This document shows, piece after piece, positions 1 to 25,059 of a stretch of DNA of 64,000 nucleotides. Each line of letters starts with the position of its first letter. Position 1 is the stretch's first letter. The stretch covers positions 9,522,501-9,586,500 of the forward strand of contig NC_135553.1 of the NCBI RefSeq assembly GCF_964340395.1, read 5' to 3'. This DNA comes from Glandiceps talaboti. Its lineage: Eukaryota; Hemichordata; Enteropneusta; Spengelidae. The notes beneath the pieces are model-generated. The model worked only from the letters and a program-made list of their open reading frames with translations, searched no databases and was not told where the DNA came from. Made by a program: the position numbers and the translations under genes.

Positions 1-177
1 GCTACCAAATATCCCTAACATAAATGAAGACGAACACACACACTCACTGCTAGTAGTACGTAGCTTATACGATTTATGGAACACAAGATGGTAAACTAAG
101 TTTAAGATTATGTTTATTGATAGATTTATCTACTGTCGTGATGAGTCTTCTGTGGTAAATTCATATGGTATACAGGT

Positions 178-530
178 GGATGGAGGGAGGGATGGATTAG
201 TTGATTGAGTGAGTGATTGAGTGAGTGAGTGAGTGAGTGAGTGAGTGAGTGAGTGAGTGAGTGAGTGAGTGAGTGAGTGAGTGAGTGAGTGAGTGAGTGA
301 GTGAGTGAGTGAGTGAGTGAGTGAGTGAGTAAGTGATTAATTGATTGATTGATTGATTGGTTGGTTGATTGATCTCGCTCCATCCATCCATCCATCCATC
401 CATCCATTCATTCATCCATCCATCCATCCATTCATTCATTCATTCATTCATCCATTCATTCATCCATCATTCCATCCAGCCATCCATTCATTAATTAATA
501 TATTCATTCATTCATTCATTCATTGAAATT
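178..530. repeat. Compound tetranucleotide microsatellite (GAGT, TTGA, CATC, CATT)
   Basis: About 30 GAGT units, then TTGA/TTGG, CATC and CATT units; the outer GGATGGAGGGAGGGATGG and CCATCCATCC parts are complementary. The rest of 1-765 holds nothing else recognised apart from a weak SINE-like block at 577-625. Confidence 0.95.
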
Positions 531-765
531 ACTTATTGGCAAACCAAATCAATGTGGTGGCAGGTATGTGACCATTGTATTTAAAGGCCGGGGATTCAAT
601 CAGAGGCTCTCGCTTTTAATGTCATCTTGCCAGTGAAACCATAGTGAAAAGATGGGATCCTTCTTTTGTTCTGTACCAACTTTTTCTACTTCTACCAGGG
701 TTTTTTTTTCACACTTATTGGGACTATGCTACAATTGCATATACGTCGATCGACTTCAGACTTAC

Positions 766-9754
<8,989 letters not shown>

Positions 9755-11743
9755 CGTTTTTCGTCGAACGACTATTCGACCAGGAAGTTATCCTTAGAGG
9801 AAAGAGGGCCGATATTATCAGTACAGGAAATTTGAGATACCGTGTTTCTCACCTCTGCAGACTCAACCAAAGTGAAGTAGAAATACGTGTGACTGTACCC
9901 AATAGGTCGATCGCTAATTGACCGATGATCTTTGCAAAACATTTATTCAGATCTGTTGATAATAAAACGCTTATCGAAAAAATGTCCATGCATTGGAAAG
10001 AGGCCATGACGTTACGTGCCCGGATTAATATGTGGTTGCGTTAATTTCGGAATGTTAAGTATTCACATATTTCGGACGCATCTGTGTTAAGAGGTACAAT
10101 AACCTGAACGAAGTAGAGGGGGTTGGGAAATACGGGAAAAAATTGAGTTGCACGTACATACTATTTTCTCTTCGCTATATTTCTCTTTCATTTTCCTTTC
10201 TATGTAACTGAGATCATTACCGAAGCGAAATGGGTCCACGTTTTCCTCGAGTGTAAGGGCACAGCAGTTACATCAGTTGGCAATATACTGAGTATATATA
10301 CGTAATACATATGCATAATAGCTTATCAAATTTTGTGATGTGTATCCTAGGTCGGTTGTGAGTAGAGACAATCCGTGTACTGTGTCGGTGTCCTCGAGAT
10401 CCATGTGAACATGATGTACATGTAAATACAGTTCGTAAACACATATCAGATGATATGGGTTATGTCTGATAAGTTCGTAAAACAATGAACTGACCGCACC
10501 TATGCTGATACATTTTAACTCAATACGCAGGTTAACGAGCGTCCACGATGCTACAGTCATGAAAACTGGTTGAAATAACAAAATGTATCAATTATTACGA
10601 AGACAAATACATTACTTTAACATCAAAATACATTCGATCTTCAAATTTTCTCATTTTTTAATGTCCGATAAGCCAATAATCTGAACTTCAGTAGTTGGCA
10701 GGACAACATCCAACAGCGTAATTTCAGGTTGTTGGGAAACGTTCATTACACAATACCGTCTATAGATAAATCTAATGTGCACTGCATTGAATATATGTAG
10801 AAATATAATGTCCTGTAATTTCATACATTTGACCATCGATCCTCCACCCACAGGATCAGACTGGTGGATGGAGGGTCTACTATTTGACCGATCGCGAGTA
10901 CAAGTCGCAGGCCGCTTCAAGGTTAGTCAATGATAAGTTCTATGTCCGACTTTTGGAAGCGACTGTTTGGTCACCAGTGTTGTATTGGTAGGTCATAGAT
11001 CACGTCATGCGATCATCATTTGTATTTGACCACGGGGTGTTAGAGTTTCTTATCTAAAATACTGATATAGTTCATCACCAGACTATGGCAACGTGTGAGT
11101 CAGACTAGATGGTTCGATGATCTTTCTTGGATAGCATAGTACAACCTCACCCCGATAGTCAAAATATTTACGTAGCTATACAATACTGGCCGAATAGTCT
11201 TCAGTGATTTTCCTTCTTTTTGGGACATAGTAATATCGTTAAATTTTGTAGTTCCGCCTTTAGATATTGCTATGGTTTGTTCCTTATTTTAGGTCTGGGA
11301 CATGGCAGTACATACATACATACATACATACATACATACATACATACATACATACATACATACATACATACATACATACATACATACATACATACATACA
11401 TACATACATACATACATACATACATACGAAGGCGCATTCCCACATTGTATACATTATGAGTAATACAAGCCGCATGCATTTTCAAATAAAGCATAATGCA
11501 GTATACGTTCTCACACAGTCAGACTTGAACTTGTTGTGTATACGTATGTATCTGTGTATATGTCTGTGTCTGTGTCTGTGTCTGTGTCTGTGTCTGTGTC
11601 TGTGTCTGTGTCAACATAATACATTACACGACCCAGTTTTTGGATCGCAGTATTTATTTGTAACACACTATTGTACCTTAAATTCGCACATCGTTGCCAC
11701 AGATGAAGACCCCATATAGTCAGATTTGCTACTCTATACGTAC
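9755..11743. other. Stretch between the two GH31 first exons
   Basis: Holds the promoter and 5' leader of first exon A and, if exon B is used, its first intron. I see a CATA microsatellite at about 11310-11427 and a TGTGTC array at about 11558-11611, but no exon, GH31 or otherwise. Open frames here lack recognisable motifs. Confidence 0.5.
11310..11427. repeat. CATA microsatellite
   Basis: About 29 CATA units between the two GH31 first exons, followed at 11558-11611 by TGTGTC units. Confidence 0.97.
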
Positions 11744-12151
11744 CTTCATCCGAAGTCTTGAATCAGTTTGGTATTGTAAATCTAACACTACACGTTGAAT
11801 GTCTTTGCCATACATACTGGGGACATCCATTCGATCTAGCGTGACTCGGTATCCCCACGTCATATCTTCAACAGCTCCTAGCATTTTGTATGCTCCATAG
11901 TTAGATGGATAATAACAGGCAGGGGGACCTGTATCATCCACGGAATCATCCCAAATGCAGTGTCTATCCACACAGCTTTCCTCGTCACCTCCTCCTTCGG
12001 GGAAACAATCAAACCGTTCGTTTTCTTGTACATTTTCATCCGTGTTTTCGTTATAATCAGGATGCAAAAAGTATGTAAGTGGCACCACGACACATGTGAC
12101 AAGAACGGCTGTAATTACGACCGTGACAAAAATTGTAGTTTTTGTTCCCAT
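11744..12151 (-). CDS. GH31 first exon B: alternative start with anchor plus trefoil domain
   Basis: Homologous to exon A throughout: 136 codons from ATG at 12151 (an upstream GTG is not a start), hydrophobic 6-28, trefoil with Cys49, 60, 65 and 79 (same missing pair), ENERFDC, CIWDD, CYYP, YGAYKMLG, TWGYRVTLDRMDVP, and the end RLRMK in phase 0 with donor gtacgt. No copy of GH31 exon 2 or any later exon is visible between 9755 and 11743, so the simplest reading is an alternative first exon spliced to the exon at 7935-8080. It could instead be the surviving head of a tandem gene copy. The sequence is intact, with no stop or frameshift, and differs from A mainly in the anchor and acidic linker. 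Confidence 0.85.
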
Positions 12152-12668
12152 GTTGATAATTTCCGTCACCTTCTATAACGACTGATTTCCTCTGATGGTT
12201 GTTCTGGGTCTGGTTGGCTGTATACACACACCTGCGTCTGGTATGATTTGTGGGTACTGAGGCGATTGGTCTGCCGTGACTGCCGGTGTTGCTACAGAAG
12301 TTACATGTACAAGTTTTAATAGCACTTCAAGTGTTTACAATTGGGATAAAGCAGGGGTTCTTATGTAAGTACAATCTTGGACCTACCCGTGATATTGACC
12401 ATCCAGTACCAGAATGTCTTATGTATATTGGAACACATGTAGTATACTAGTAATGTGATTTTAATTTGCATCCCTGATTAGCGTTGTTGACCGTAAAACA
12501 CAAATAAATGAAAACCCGAGAGCATCAAGATTCACCTTTTGTTTAACAAGGTATCATAAATTATACATTTATGAAATTCGATTGTTTGTGTTTGGCCAAT
12601 AGAGCTCTGTAATCATGTCGGTATACAATATACGCCAGTGGAAACATAAACAATGAGGTGTAGCCGTA

Positions 12669-12936
12669 GCGCAATACATCATTCAACAGGTGGTCGATTT
12701 TAAATTTGGTGTAATATCATTTCAGTTGTCATCGTTGAAAATATTCAAGTGTTGTAAAATGCTATACGAAATGAGAATAACTATACAGGTAAATGATTTC
12801 TCCTAGACCTGTAACAATACAATCCGGAACTATTGTTCGTGTTTGGCCAGTGATCATACCCATGTGCCTATATCCAGTAGTGATACGCTATACTGTAGGT
12901 ATATCAAATCAACCACCTGTTGAATGCTATTGCGCA
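12669..12936. repeat. Inverted repeat with 32-base arms
   Basis: Arms 12669-12700 and 12905-12936 match in reverse complement with few differences (shared GCGCAATA and ATTCAACAGGTGGT). The spacer is about 200 bases. A TTTGGCCA word occurs outside the left arm and again within the spacer. It may be a small fold-back transposon. Confidence 0.6.
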
Positions 12937-13044
12937 GTCAGCTACTGTCTTACTATACTTGCGCCCTCTACGATTGATGTTTCGAAGTGTGTAGTCATCA
13001 TTTGTTCCATTCATACCAAGCTGTTGCTGAATACGAGTATATAA

Positions 13045-13160
13045 ACCACTTTCAAGGACTCGTCTACGGTTACTGTCTGCATAATCAGAGATGTGTTGCT
13101 GTGTATTATTCGATCATACATTTCTATTTCTCATAATCCGTCTCGAGTCCTTGAAAGTCA
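13045..13160. repeat. Fold-back element with perfect 14-base arms
   Basis: CTTTCAAGGACTCG at 13049-13062 and its exact reverse complement at 13144-13157; weaker pairing continues inward (ATAATC, CCGT). Total about 115 bases, in the size range of a small MITE. Confidence 0.6.
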
Positions 13161-13556
13161 TTTACAGGATGTTATAAGACAACTTTGTCAATCATTTCTA
13201 AGCAGATGACACCAGGGAAAGATTTGAATTTACACATTTATTTGAAATTGTTGAAAATAACATTGTACATGTTTTCAATTTAAGATCACTTTAAAGCCCA
13301 TCCACAACCCGTGTTATGCCACAGACGAATGAAACAAACTATGTAAATCACATCTAAAGTGTGTGTATATAATCAGTTTATTTACCCCAAATAGATATAA
13401 CAGTGGGTAAATGTAAAATCAGGAAATAGCTTACAGCTTGTCTGGGTATGTCCCCTCACATATTTATATACAGAAATTCACAGCAAGGTAATCAATATGA
13501 CTCAAAATATATAATGTATTATGTACACACAATTAAAATTACAAATATACAGTTGA

Positions 13557-13760
13557 TCAGTTATACTGTGACAGTTGATGTTGCTTGGAGATTTGTTTGA
13601 AACGAAATAAAGAATTAATACATTTTATGTTGACAGGGATGTCATTCCAGATTTTTGCGCACGACAAAGAAAAAGGAAAATTGACCCGGGTTCGATCTGG
13701 CATGACATGGATATACATTTTGAGATAAGTAGAATCGAGTATCATACGAGGAGAGTGTAA
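13557..13760 (-). mobile_element. 3' scrap of a non-LTR (LINE) reverse transcriptase
   Basis: The minus-strand frame reads DRTRVNFPFSLSCAKIWNDI, then PVNIKCINSLFRFKQISKQ. This is the usual end of CR1/Jockey-type LINE polymerases (pattern R-N-x-F-S-x-S-x-A-K-x-W-N-x-x-P-x-x-I-K, S-L-x-x-F-K). Only the last 60 or so codons remain and no catalytic motif is present. The clade is not assignable. Confidence 0.55.
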
Positions 13761-14570
13761 CTGTTGCCATAGTTACGTGATTCCTGTGGTGATATAAAAC
13801 ATTATATTTACAGGCATTCAAAGTGTCTGCGTTATAATTCATATACGGTTTATATAACTACTGTAGCTTTTTTTCAATTCTCATAATTGGTACTTAAAAC
13901 GCAATTGATACAAATTTATAAAACTCCAGTTACTATAATGATCATTTTACTAACCACCAGGTATAAAACACAACATTTGAAAGTAGAAATATATGTTACG
14001 AGAATGAATATCCATGGACTCTGAATTCATAGTTTCCAATGAAAATTACTACTCAGAGTCAAACAAATTAGGAAGGGAATCCCACATTTTCGCTGACGTG
14101 TCTCGGGATGTATTTTATCACCTGCACACGACGTGGAATGTTGTTTTAACTATATTCTTGCGACCAAAAGTATATTTGTGTATATTCTTATGTCTACGTT
14201 AACTGAACTTATAATAAATATCACTATTATTTAAAAGGCATAGACAAATGAAACAAAAAAGTAAATATTGATTATGATAATATCTACATCATAGTATATC
14301 ATTGACATGTCATAATTATGATTAATCCAACACAACGTTGATGTAAACACCTGAGCTTGCGCAATACCATCACTGTATGTCTGTATGAATTTTTTTTAAA
14401 TATTCACGTATGTAAGTAAAATGTTTACAATGATATTACATGTGAAGATCTGCCTTATATATAGTGATAGTCAAGAACTGAATACCACATTGATGCTGAT
14501 ATAGATCGTATATGCAACATCATGTACAAATGCTGTAGGTTACATGTTATACTGTACAACATCGTTGGCA

Positions 14571-14576
14571 TTTATT
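14571..14576 (-). terminator. Candidate polyadenylation signal AATAAA
   Basis: AATAAA on the minus strand about 55 bases after the stop codon of the four-EGF gene. A second AATAAA overlaps the stop itself. Position fits a short 3' UTR; no transcript evidence is available. Confidence 0.4.
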
Positions 14577-14629
14577 ATATTTTGTACTGTCATAAACTTG
14601 TACCAGTTCAGTGACTTCTATGTTCTCGT

Positions 14630-19157
<4,528 letters not shown>

Positions 19158-21163
19158 ATCACTTTCACAGTCCGGCGTTACAGGTGTACGAATGGCGCAG
19201 TATGGTGGTGTTTAATAACTACTGTCCTTTCTATTTCTTCAGCTGGTTGTATCAGCAAATTATAACTAAAGCCGGATCTATATTTAGTCAAAAAAACCAC
19301 GGATTTTGATTTTAAGGAAGTAGAGAGTACAGTGTAGGTGTATATTCCTTGAAGCTATTAAGTTATATTGCATAAGTTCTCCGTAGTCCCTTCCGAAAAT
19401 GGCGGAAATACGCCTCTTTCTTTTCTTTGTAAATATCACTCCTATCTTGACCCCCCAACTGGCCCAAGAACAAACATCAAATGAAAGACCAGTATTTGAA
19501 TGACAATATCTTAGGTGACGACATCGCCTTATTGTGGTTGAATCATTGTGTATGAACAAAACAGTCGGAAACGCTTGTGGTAGTTAATATGGCGCAGTCC
19601 AGGCTGGAGTGATGCCAGGCTACGTGACGAGACCACGAGGTGTAATACCTAACAAATGACCCTCTCACATAACTTTACTCGAATTGATTGTTGTTTTTCT
19701 ACTACGTATTGTCATTCTCATGCCATAGTGTCAAATTATACTATTTAAGTGATATGACTTGTATATGTTACATGTAAATGGTTACCATGGAATTCTTTGA
19801 CAATAATTGAATGTACTCGTGACGTCTAGATCTGTTCATATCGATGGCCAAACCATATGTTCCTTTGTCGTATTATAGCCTGTAGGGATAATATTGATGA
19901 CACTTTCTTGGTAAGAATGAATACATGGGATTTTAAATCCTAAAAAGGGACATTCTAGTCTGTAAGGTACGCCTTGACGGTGCGCCCTCAAACATCGGCC
20001 AACCCCTTGTGAGAGGAGGCCGGTGAGGGCGAAACGTCACGACGTATCTTACAGTCTAGGGCCATTCGTGCCCCCCAAAACACACACACACACACACTCA
20101 CACACACACACACACACACTCACACTCACTCACTCACCTACTCACTCACATAAATGAAAATCTCTCAAAAACTAGAGTGATCTAAATAATGTAACACCTA
20201 ATAATATAATTGTAACATATATAGTTGTCAGCTAGCACGATTAACCATATAATGATAAATCTCAATATCTTACAGTAAAAATCTTGAAAAACTAAATACG
20301 GCCTGCAATCGTTAGCACAAATCTTTAGCATTATTCTAGCACAGAACTCTGAGCTACCCCTGACTGCATTCATATAAACACGTTGACATTATCGTACTCC
20401 CATGTTTGGTTAATGAGCAATTATCTAAAGGAACTAACCAATTGCAACTCCCTGTCAATTTGGGATGGATTACCTCTGCCATGGGTAGTTTACCCTTCGC
20501 CCAGCAGGGGTAGCACAGATTTTTGTATGATCGTAATGCGTCGTGTAGGAATTACCAGCTGGCAAAGGTGATTTGGAAACATTTCAACAATGATTTTCTG
20601 CAGGCCACACAATTCAAACACAGACTCAAGAATGGAAAATAATTATCTTTAATATACATTTTGTGAATTTATTTCTGAAAGTGTATAGCATTTAATTTAT
20701 TTTCTGAACCCTTTTTTTTCCCCTGCACAGTGTCCTTACCTATTGTTGTCGTGCACCTATTAGTGTCTGTACTGGTTGTGTATTGTGATATGAATTTATT
20801 TATTGCATATCTATATTAAAACTTTTACTTTTAAACTCTCAGATATATTTGCGCTGTTGTGCCACTTTCTTTTACCGAGTATAAATGAAGTGATAAATAA
20901 TGATAAAGTGATGATCTTTATCCAAACCTCGTAAGCTTACTGCGAAGGTGCAGTACTTGTAAATAAAAAAAAATTGTATTTTCAATGAGTCAACGTTTTT
21001 CGTATAAAAGTATAAAGACTGTAGAAATATCATACTCTTCCGGATGTAATGAGACATCGAATGCTACATATATGTATATATTGAAGTCAGTGTCTATAAA
21101 CCAAGGGACGTACTGCATGCCTCATCAGCCCTCCACCTCAAGTGCGACATTTTCGACTCCAGA
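19158..21163. other. Intergenic stretch between the two EGF receptor genes
   Basis: Holds the upstream region of the four-EGF gene, hairpin MITE copy 2 (19955-20059), a CA/CTCA array (about 20078-20145) and the 3' flank of the single-EGF gene, with candidate minus-strand AATAAA signals near 20668, 20696 and 20795. No supported gene. Confidence 0.5.
19955..20059 (+). mobile_element. Small hairpin MITE, copy 2
   Basis: 105 bases bounded by CTAGTCTGTAAGGTACG and the inverted CGTATCTTACAGTCTAG (15 of 17 pair). The interior pairs again through CGCCCTCA and TGAGGGCG, so nearly the whole element is one hairpin. GC-rich compared with its flanks. The target-site duplication is unclear; CTAG or TA are possible. 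Confidence 0.75.
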
Positions 21164-21358
21164 TTAGTTGCCGTCACTTGTTCGTCTAGTTTCACTCTGT
21201 GGCTGTGAAAGGTCGCTATTAAATAGCAAATACTTATATACGTATGGCGTGCTGCTCACTGACGCTTCACTGGCAACAGAGGATATGTAATCTGCCCCTT
21301 GCTGAAGTGGTGGTGGTGATGGTGGTAGTGGTGGTAGTGGTGGTGGCCAGAATCTCAT
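21164..21358 (-). other. Alternative-frame C-terminus of the single-EGF receptor
   Basis: One base out of phase with the main tail frame, an open frame runs through the same CCA-type repeat as a proline-rich segment (PPPLPPLPPSPPP), then ADYISSVASEASVSS, PYVYKYLL and a stop at 21164-21166. ADYISSVASEASVSS resembles PEYLSPVATSQVS at the matching place in the tail of the four-EGF paralogue, whereas the main frame gives only poly-Thr and CCQ. The five-C run at 21373-21377 is a natural place for a one-base length difference. The cause may be a sequencing or assembly error, an allele, or frameshifting; I cannot tell which. Confidence 0.55.
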
Positions 21359-22771
21359 TGCTCGAAGTGCGGCCCCCAGTACTGGTGTTCTGGTAAACTA
21401 TCTGATATGGAGCAGTGATGTTGGAGTTGGCAAGATGATCCTGTAGACTTGCGTAGTCGTAATTCCGTACGTCTGGCTGCTGAGACGTGTTGTTGGGGTT
21501 GGGAGGATGACCATGTAGACTTGCGTAGTCGTAATTCCGTACGTCTGGCTGGGCCGGTTGGTTAGCAGATATTTGGTGGTCTAAATTCACCACGTAACTT
21601 CGGGAGCTACCATTTTGACCGGGTAATACCGCTACAAACAGAAATTGGGGAAATGTAACGTTATTTGTTAGAATGTTGTTTGTTAGCATCTTTTATACAT
21701 CGACACATTGGTCATTGATCCCAAATAACACATGTTGGTTGAATTTCAAGGTATTGATGTTGGCAATGCTGTTTTGAGATTTGGTTGGAACAAACAAACA
21801 ATCGTCTAGTGATAAAAGACGAAATTTATGTAAACTAACCTACTAGGAACACAGTTTCTTTTTAATGAAGCGTGTTGTAGTGTTGTTTGAAGAGGTTGAC
21901 TGGGCAATGGAAACAGTCGATCGTGTTTCGTGACAGTAAAAGTATTCGAAAATATCATCCCACCCCTTTTACCAAAATTGAAATGCAATGACAACCCCTG
22001 CCCCCACTCCCCATTCTTGCATTACTAAACCATGATGACCCCTCTGTTTTTGACACCCCTTCCCGGTCGGCCGCACCCACTCCAAATACCTACTGTAGAA
22101 GTCTGCCCCTGTGCATACAGGTGATAGGATTGACGATGCAATGCCTCAGGCGCCTATACTTTACTATTTCACGTATTCAATCGGACCTCTGTATGGTAAC
22201 TGAAATCGGTAACAACATAGACCCCATTTCGTGTTATGGTAACAACAAGTGTGTGATGACTTCGGATTTACTCACCTTTGTTGTTGACGTCTCTTTTCAG
22301 TGTCTTAAACTTATAAACCATTACGCATACAAGCACAAAACCAACAACTAGAAGAATGCCAAGACCAATAAATGAATACGCCAAAATTTCGATCAGATTT
22401 GATTGTGAGCCACCGTCACTAATCTTATTACCACCGGTTGTACGTGTAGTTGTAGCGGTGGACTTGGAGGTGGCACCGTCGACGATAGTCGTGAACCCAG
22501 CTTGAGGGGAAGTTTGTGTAAATGTTTGCCGCTCTGTAGTTTGTAGTTCCACGGTTGTTTTCTCTGTTGTTACCTGTTTTGTTATTGGAGGCACTGTGGG
22601 GTTCCTAGTCGTTTCCGTGGAAGCTCTTGTGGTTTGAGATTCTTCAGAACAACCTATAATTCGAAAGGGATGAGTTCTTATAAGCATATTGACAGAAGAG
22701 GAATTGTCGTCACCACCACCACCACCACCACCACCACCACCACCACCACCACCATCATCACCACCACCACC

Positions 22772-22856
<85 letters not shown>

Positions 22857-23959
22857 CGATTATCATCTCCCCTACCACCCATGCATCCCACCAACACCAC
22901 CAACACTACCATCATATTCACCACCGCCACCACCACCACCACCACCACCACCACCACCACCACCACCACCACCGCCGCCACCGCCACCACCACCACCACC
23001 GCCACCGCCGCCACCACCACCACCACCACCACCACCACCACCACCACCACCACCACCACCACCACCACCACCACCACCTCTACTACGACATATTCTAAGC
23101 CCGATTTACCCAACTGAATATTTATAACAATATTTTAGAGAAGTTGTGCAACGTAGAATTAGTGGAAGTGTCAGACTGCTCTGGATTCCCTATGAACAGT
23201 AGCTATATAGCCTTGCATTGTTCCCAGTGTAATCACTGCTACTGGTGTTTTGGTCTATAACAAATGAGTTTCATTACGTTCAAAGTACATTACCTGATTG
23301 TTTTACCTCACAGTAGTCACCAATATAGCACAAGGGACATTGGCAGTGGTACAAATAGATGTCATCTTGAACACAATATCCTCCATTCTGACACGTTCCA
23401 GGGTTTCCAGAGTAACAGTAATTCAGACTTTCAACTGTAAGGACAAAATCATGATAATAATATATAAGTCTACTTACATGTACTACGGATGCTTCGTGCC
23501 GATAGCTAGATTTCCGAAGTTCTACTACTAGTATATCCAGCATCGCTTCAAATGTAATTCAATGACATGTAACATCGCACGCATCGAATCCAAGCAATAC
23601 TATTTTCATATCACATCCCGGCACACTTTATACTGAGAGACGATGAATAGATATCATGAGATTATTACCCGATATCATCTCTTCGTTCGTCGTATCGTCG
23701 TGAGTGCCGGACTGGTGAACAAGTCCACAGGTGTGGCTGATAGCTTCAGCTATACTAACTCATTCACAAAATATTCACGAAATATTAAGTGTGTCTCAAA
23801 AGTTTAAACGTGAACTTGATGTTGACAGTATGTGATAACTGAAACCCAACAGAGCGTTTTACAGCTGTAACTTATCATAGACGGTTATTTGTTACCTTGA
23901 CGTGTCAGTATAGCTCCAAGAAGCAGGAAAAACATGAAGTTGACAGTCGAAAAACCCAT
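21267..23959 (-). CDS. Type I membrane protein with one EGF-like module, Thr-rich stalk and tyrosine-motif tail
   Basis: Exons on the minus strand: 23896-23959 (signal peptide, MGFSTVNFMFFLLLGAIL), 23294-23434 (EGF module with seven Cys, CPLCYIGDYC), 22276-22653 (Thr/Ser-rich stalk 71-150, transmembrane helix about 158-182, then KFKTLKRDV), 21267-21631 (tail). All introns are phase 1, as in the gene at 14630-19157, whose layout it shares with three fewer EGF modules. The tail has SYVVNL (Tyr207), a tandem pair QPDVRNYDYASL (Tyr230 and Tyr254), YQIV (Tyr270) and VYQN (Tyr274, fits the Grb2-type Y-x-N pattern). Read straight through, it ends in a Thr run and CCQ at 21267; the overlapping frame ending at 21164 looks more like the true C-terminus (separate entry). 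Ligand and function unknown; the stalk suggests O-glycosylation. Confidence 0.85.
21442..21550 (-). repeat. 72-base in-frame tandem duplication in the receptor tail
   Basis: Two copies 72 bases (24 codons) apart. The core coding QPDVRNYDYASL is identical over more than 30 bases at 21444-21478 and 21516-21550, while the linkers have diverged. The identical core and diverged linkers suggest selection or gene conversion on the tyrosine motif. Confidence 0.85.
22709..23080. repeat. CAC/CAT trinucleotide block
   Basis: About 370 bases of CAC, CAT and CGC triplets just upstream (transcript sense) of the stalk exon of the single-EGF receptor. The long Val, Asp, Gly, Ser, Thr and His runs seen in every frame are repeat artefacts. 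Confidence 0.97.
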
Positions 23960-24414
23960 TTTGCAATGCTGATGTCTTCTCGTCTAGCGTCTCTGTCCTG
24001 ATCACAGCACAAAGTGTTAGATTCGAAGTAGGTGTCTTTGGGCTCCACACCTTCATTTATGATGTAAGAAGTCTGTAGCGAAACAATTAATACTACGATG
24101 AAAGATTCCTTATATGGGCTTTTAAGACCACAGGTCGTCAAGCATGGGTAGATCTTTTGTAACTTTCACTTACGTGGTCTTTCTTCGAAATTCTAAGGAA
24201 AACGTAGTCCCAACCACGGAACATGTACACTTTATTTCCTCATAAGGGAACAAGCAGAATGTACAGGAGGGTGGGGGTGCTGAAGAGAAAACGGAAGGGG
24301 ATACGGAAATAATTGGGATGCGAACGGGTCTTGAAATTTCTGATGGTCGAAGGGGGGGGGGGCAGGCACGAAATATTTTGCTCATGGTTTGAACCAGGTT
24401 AACCTCAGGAATGG

Positions 24415-24782
<368 letters not shown>

Positions 24783-24828
24783 TCCGCTATTTTAAAAAGA
24801 AATTTCTTATTCATCGAAGTTGCACAGT

Positions 24829-24861
24829 GCATTGTGGGTTAGTATCAATATACGCATGCGC
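24829..24861 (+). promoter_or_regulatory. Candidate MDN1 core promoter motifs
   Basis: About 200 bases before the MDN1 start are gcattgtggg (24829-24838, reverse of a CCCANAATGC ZNF143-like core) and the palindromic CGCATGCGC (24853-24861, NRF1-like). Both are typical of TATA-less housekeeping promoters in animals; no TATA box is seen. The motif match is by eye and their use is inferred. Confidence 0.4.
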
Positions 24862-25059
24862 TATAACCTTTAACATCCACGTGCTCGTTGAACACATGTG
24901 TGCGAATCAGTATGTCGAAATGGTCATACCTCGTGGTAGTATAGATATGTCAACCTTTACCCAAGTTGTACCCTTCATCCCATCTCAACAGAGATAATTA
25001 TTATATTAGCGAACAAGGACATTTGTTATCCCTTGTCGAGCGATTTTGGAAAAGCAAAA

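Larger units (their letters stand above)
12152..14570. other. Intergenic stretch between GH31 first exon B and the four-EGF gene
   Basis: Contains two fold-back sequences (12669-12936 and 13045-13160) and a LINE scrap (13557-13760). Otherwise AT-rich sequence with no supported gene. Confidence 0.5.

Noticed and set aside
20440-20640. Possible LINE polymerase end (WKHFNNDFLQATQFKHRLKN)
   Set aside because: Shape is suggestive but too short and interrupted upstream to support a call.
22268-23117. Large Asp/Val/Gly-rich or Ser/Thr/Pro-rich proteins
   Set aside because: Only the part at 22276-22653 on the minus strand is a real exon; the rest translates the CAC/CAT block.
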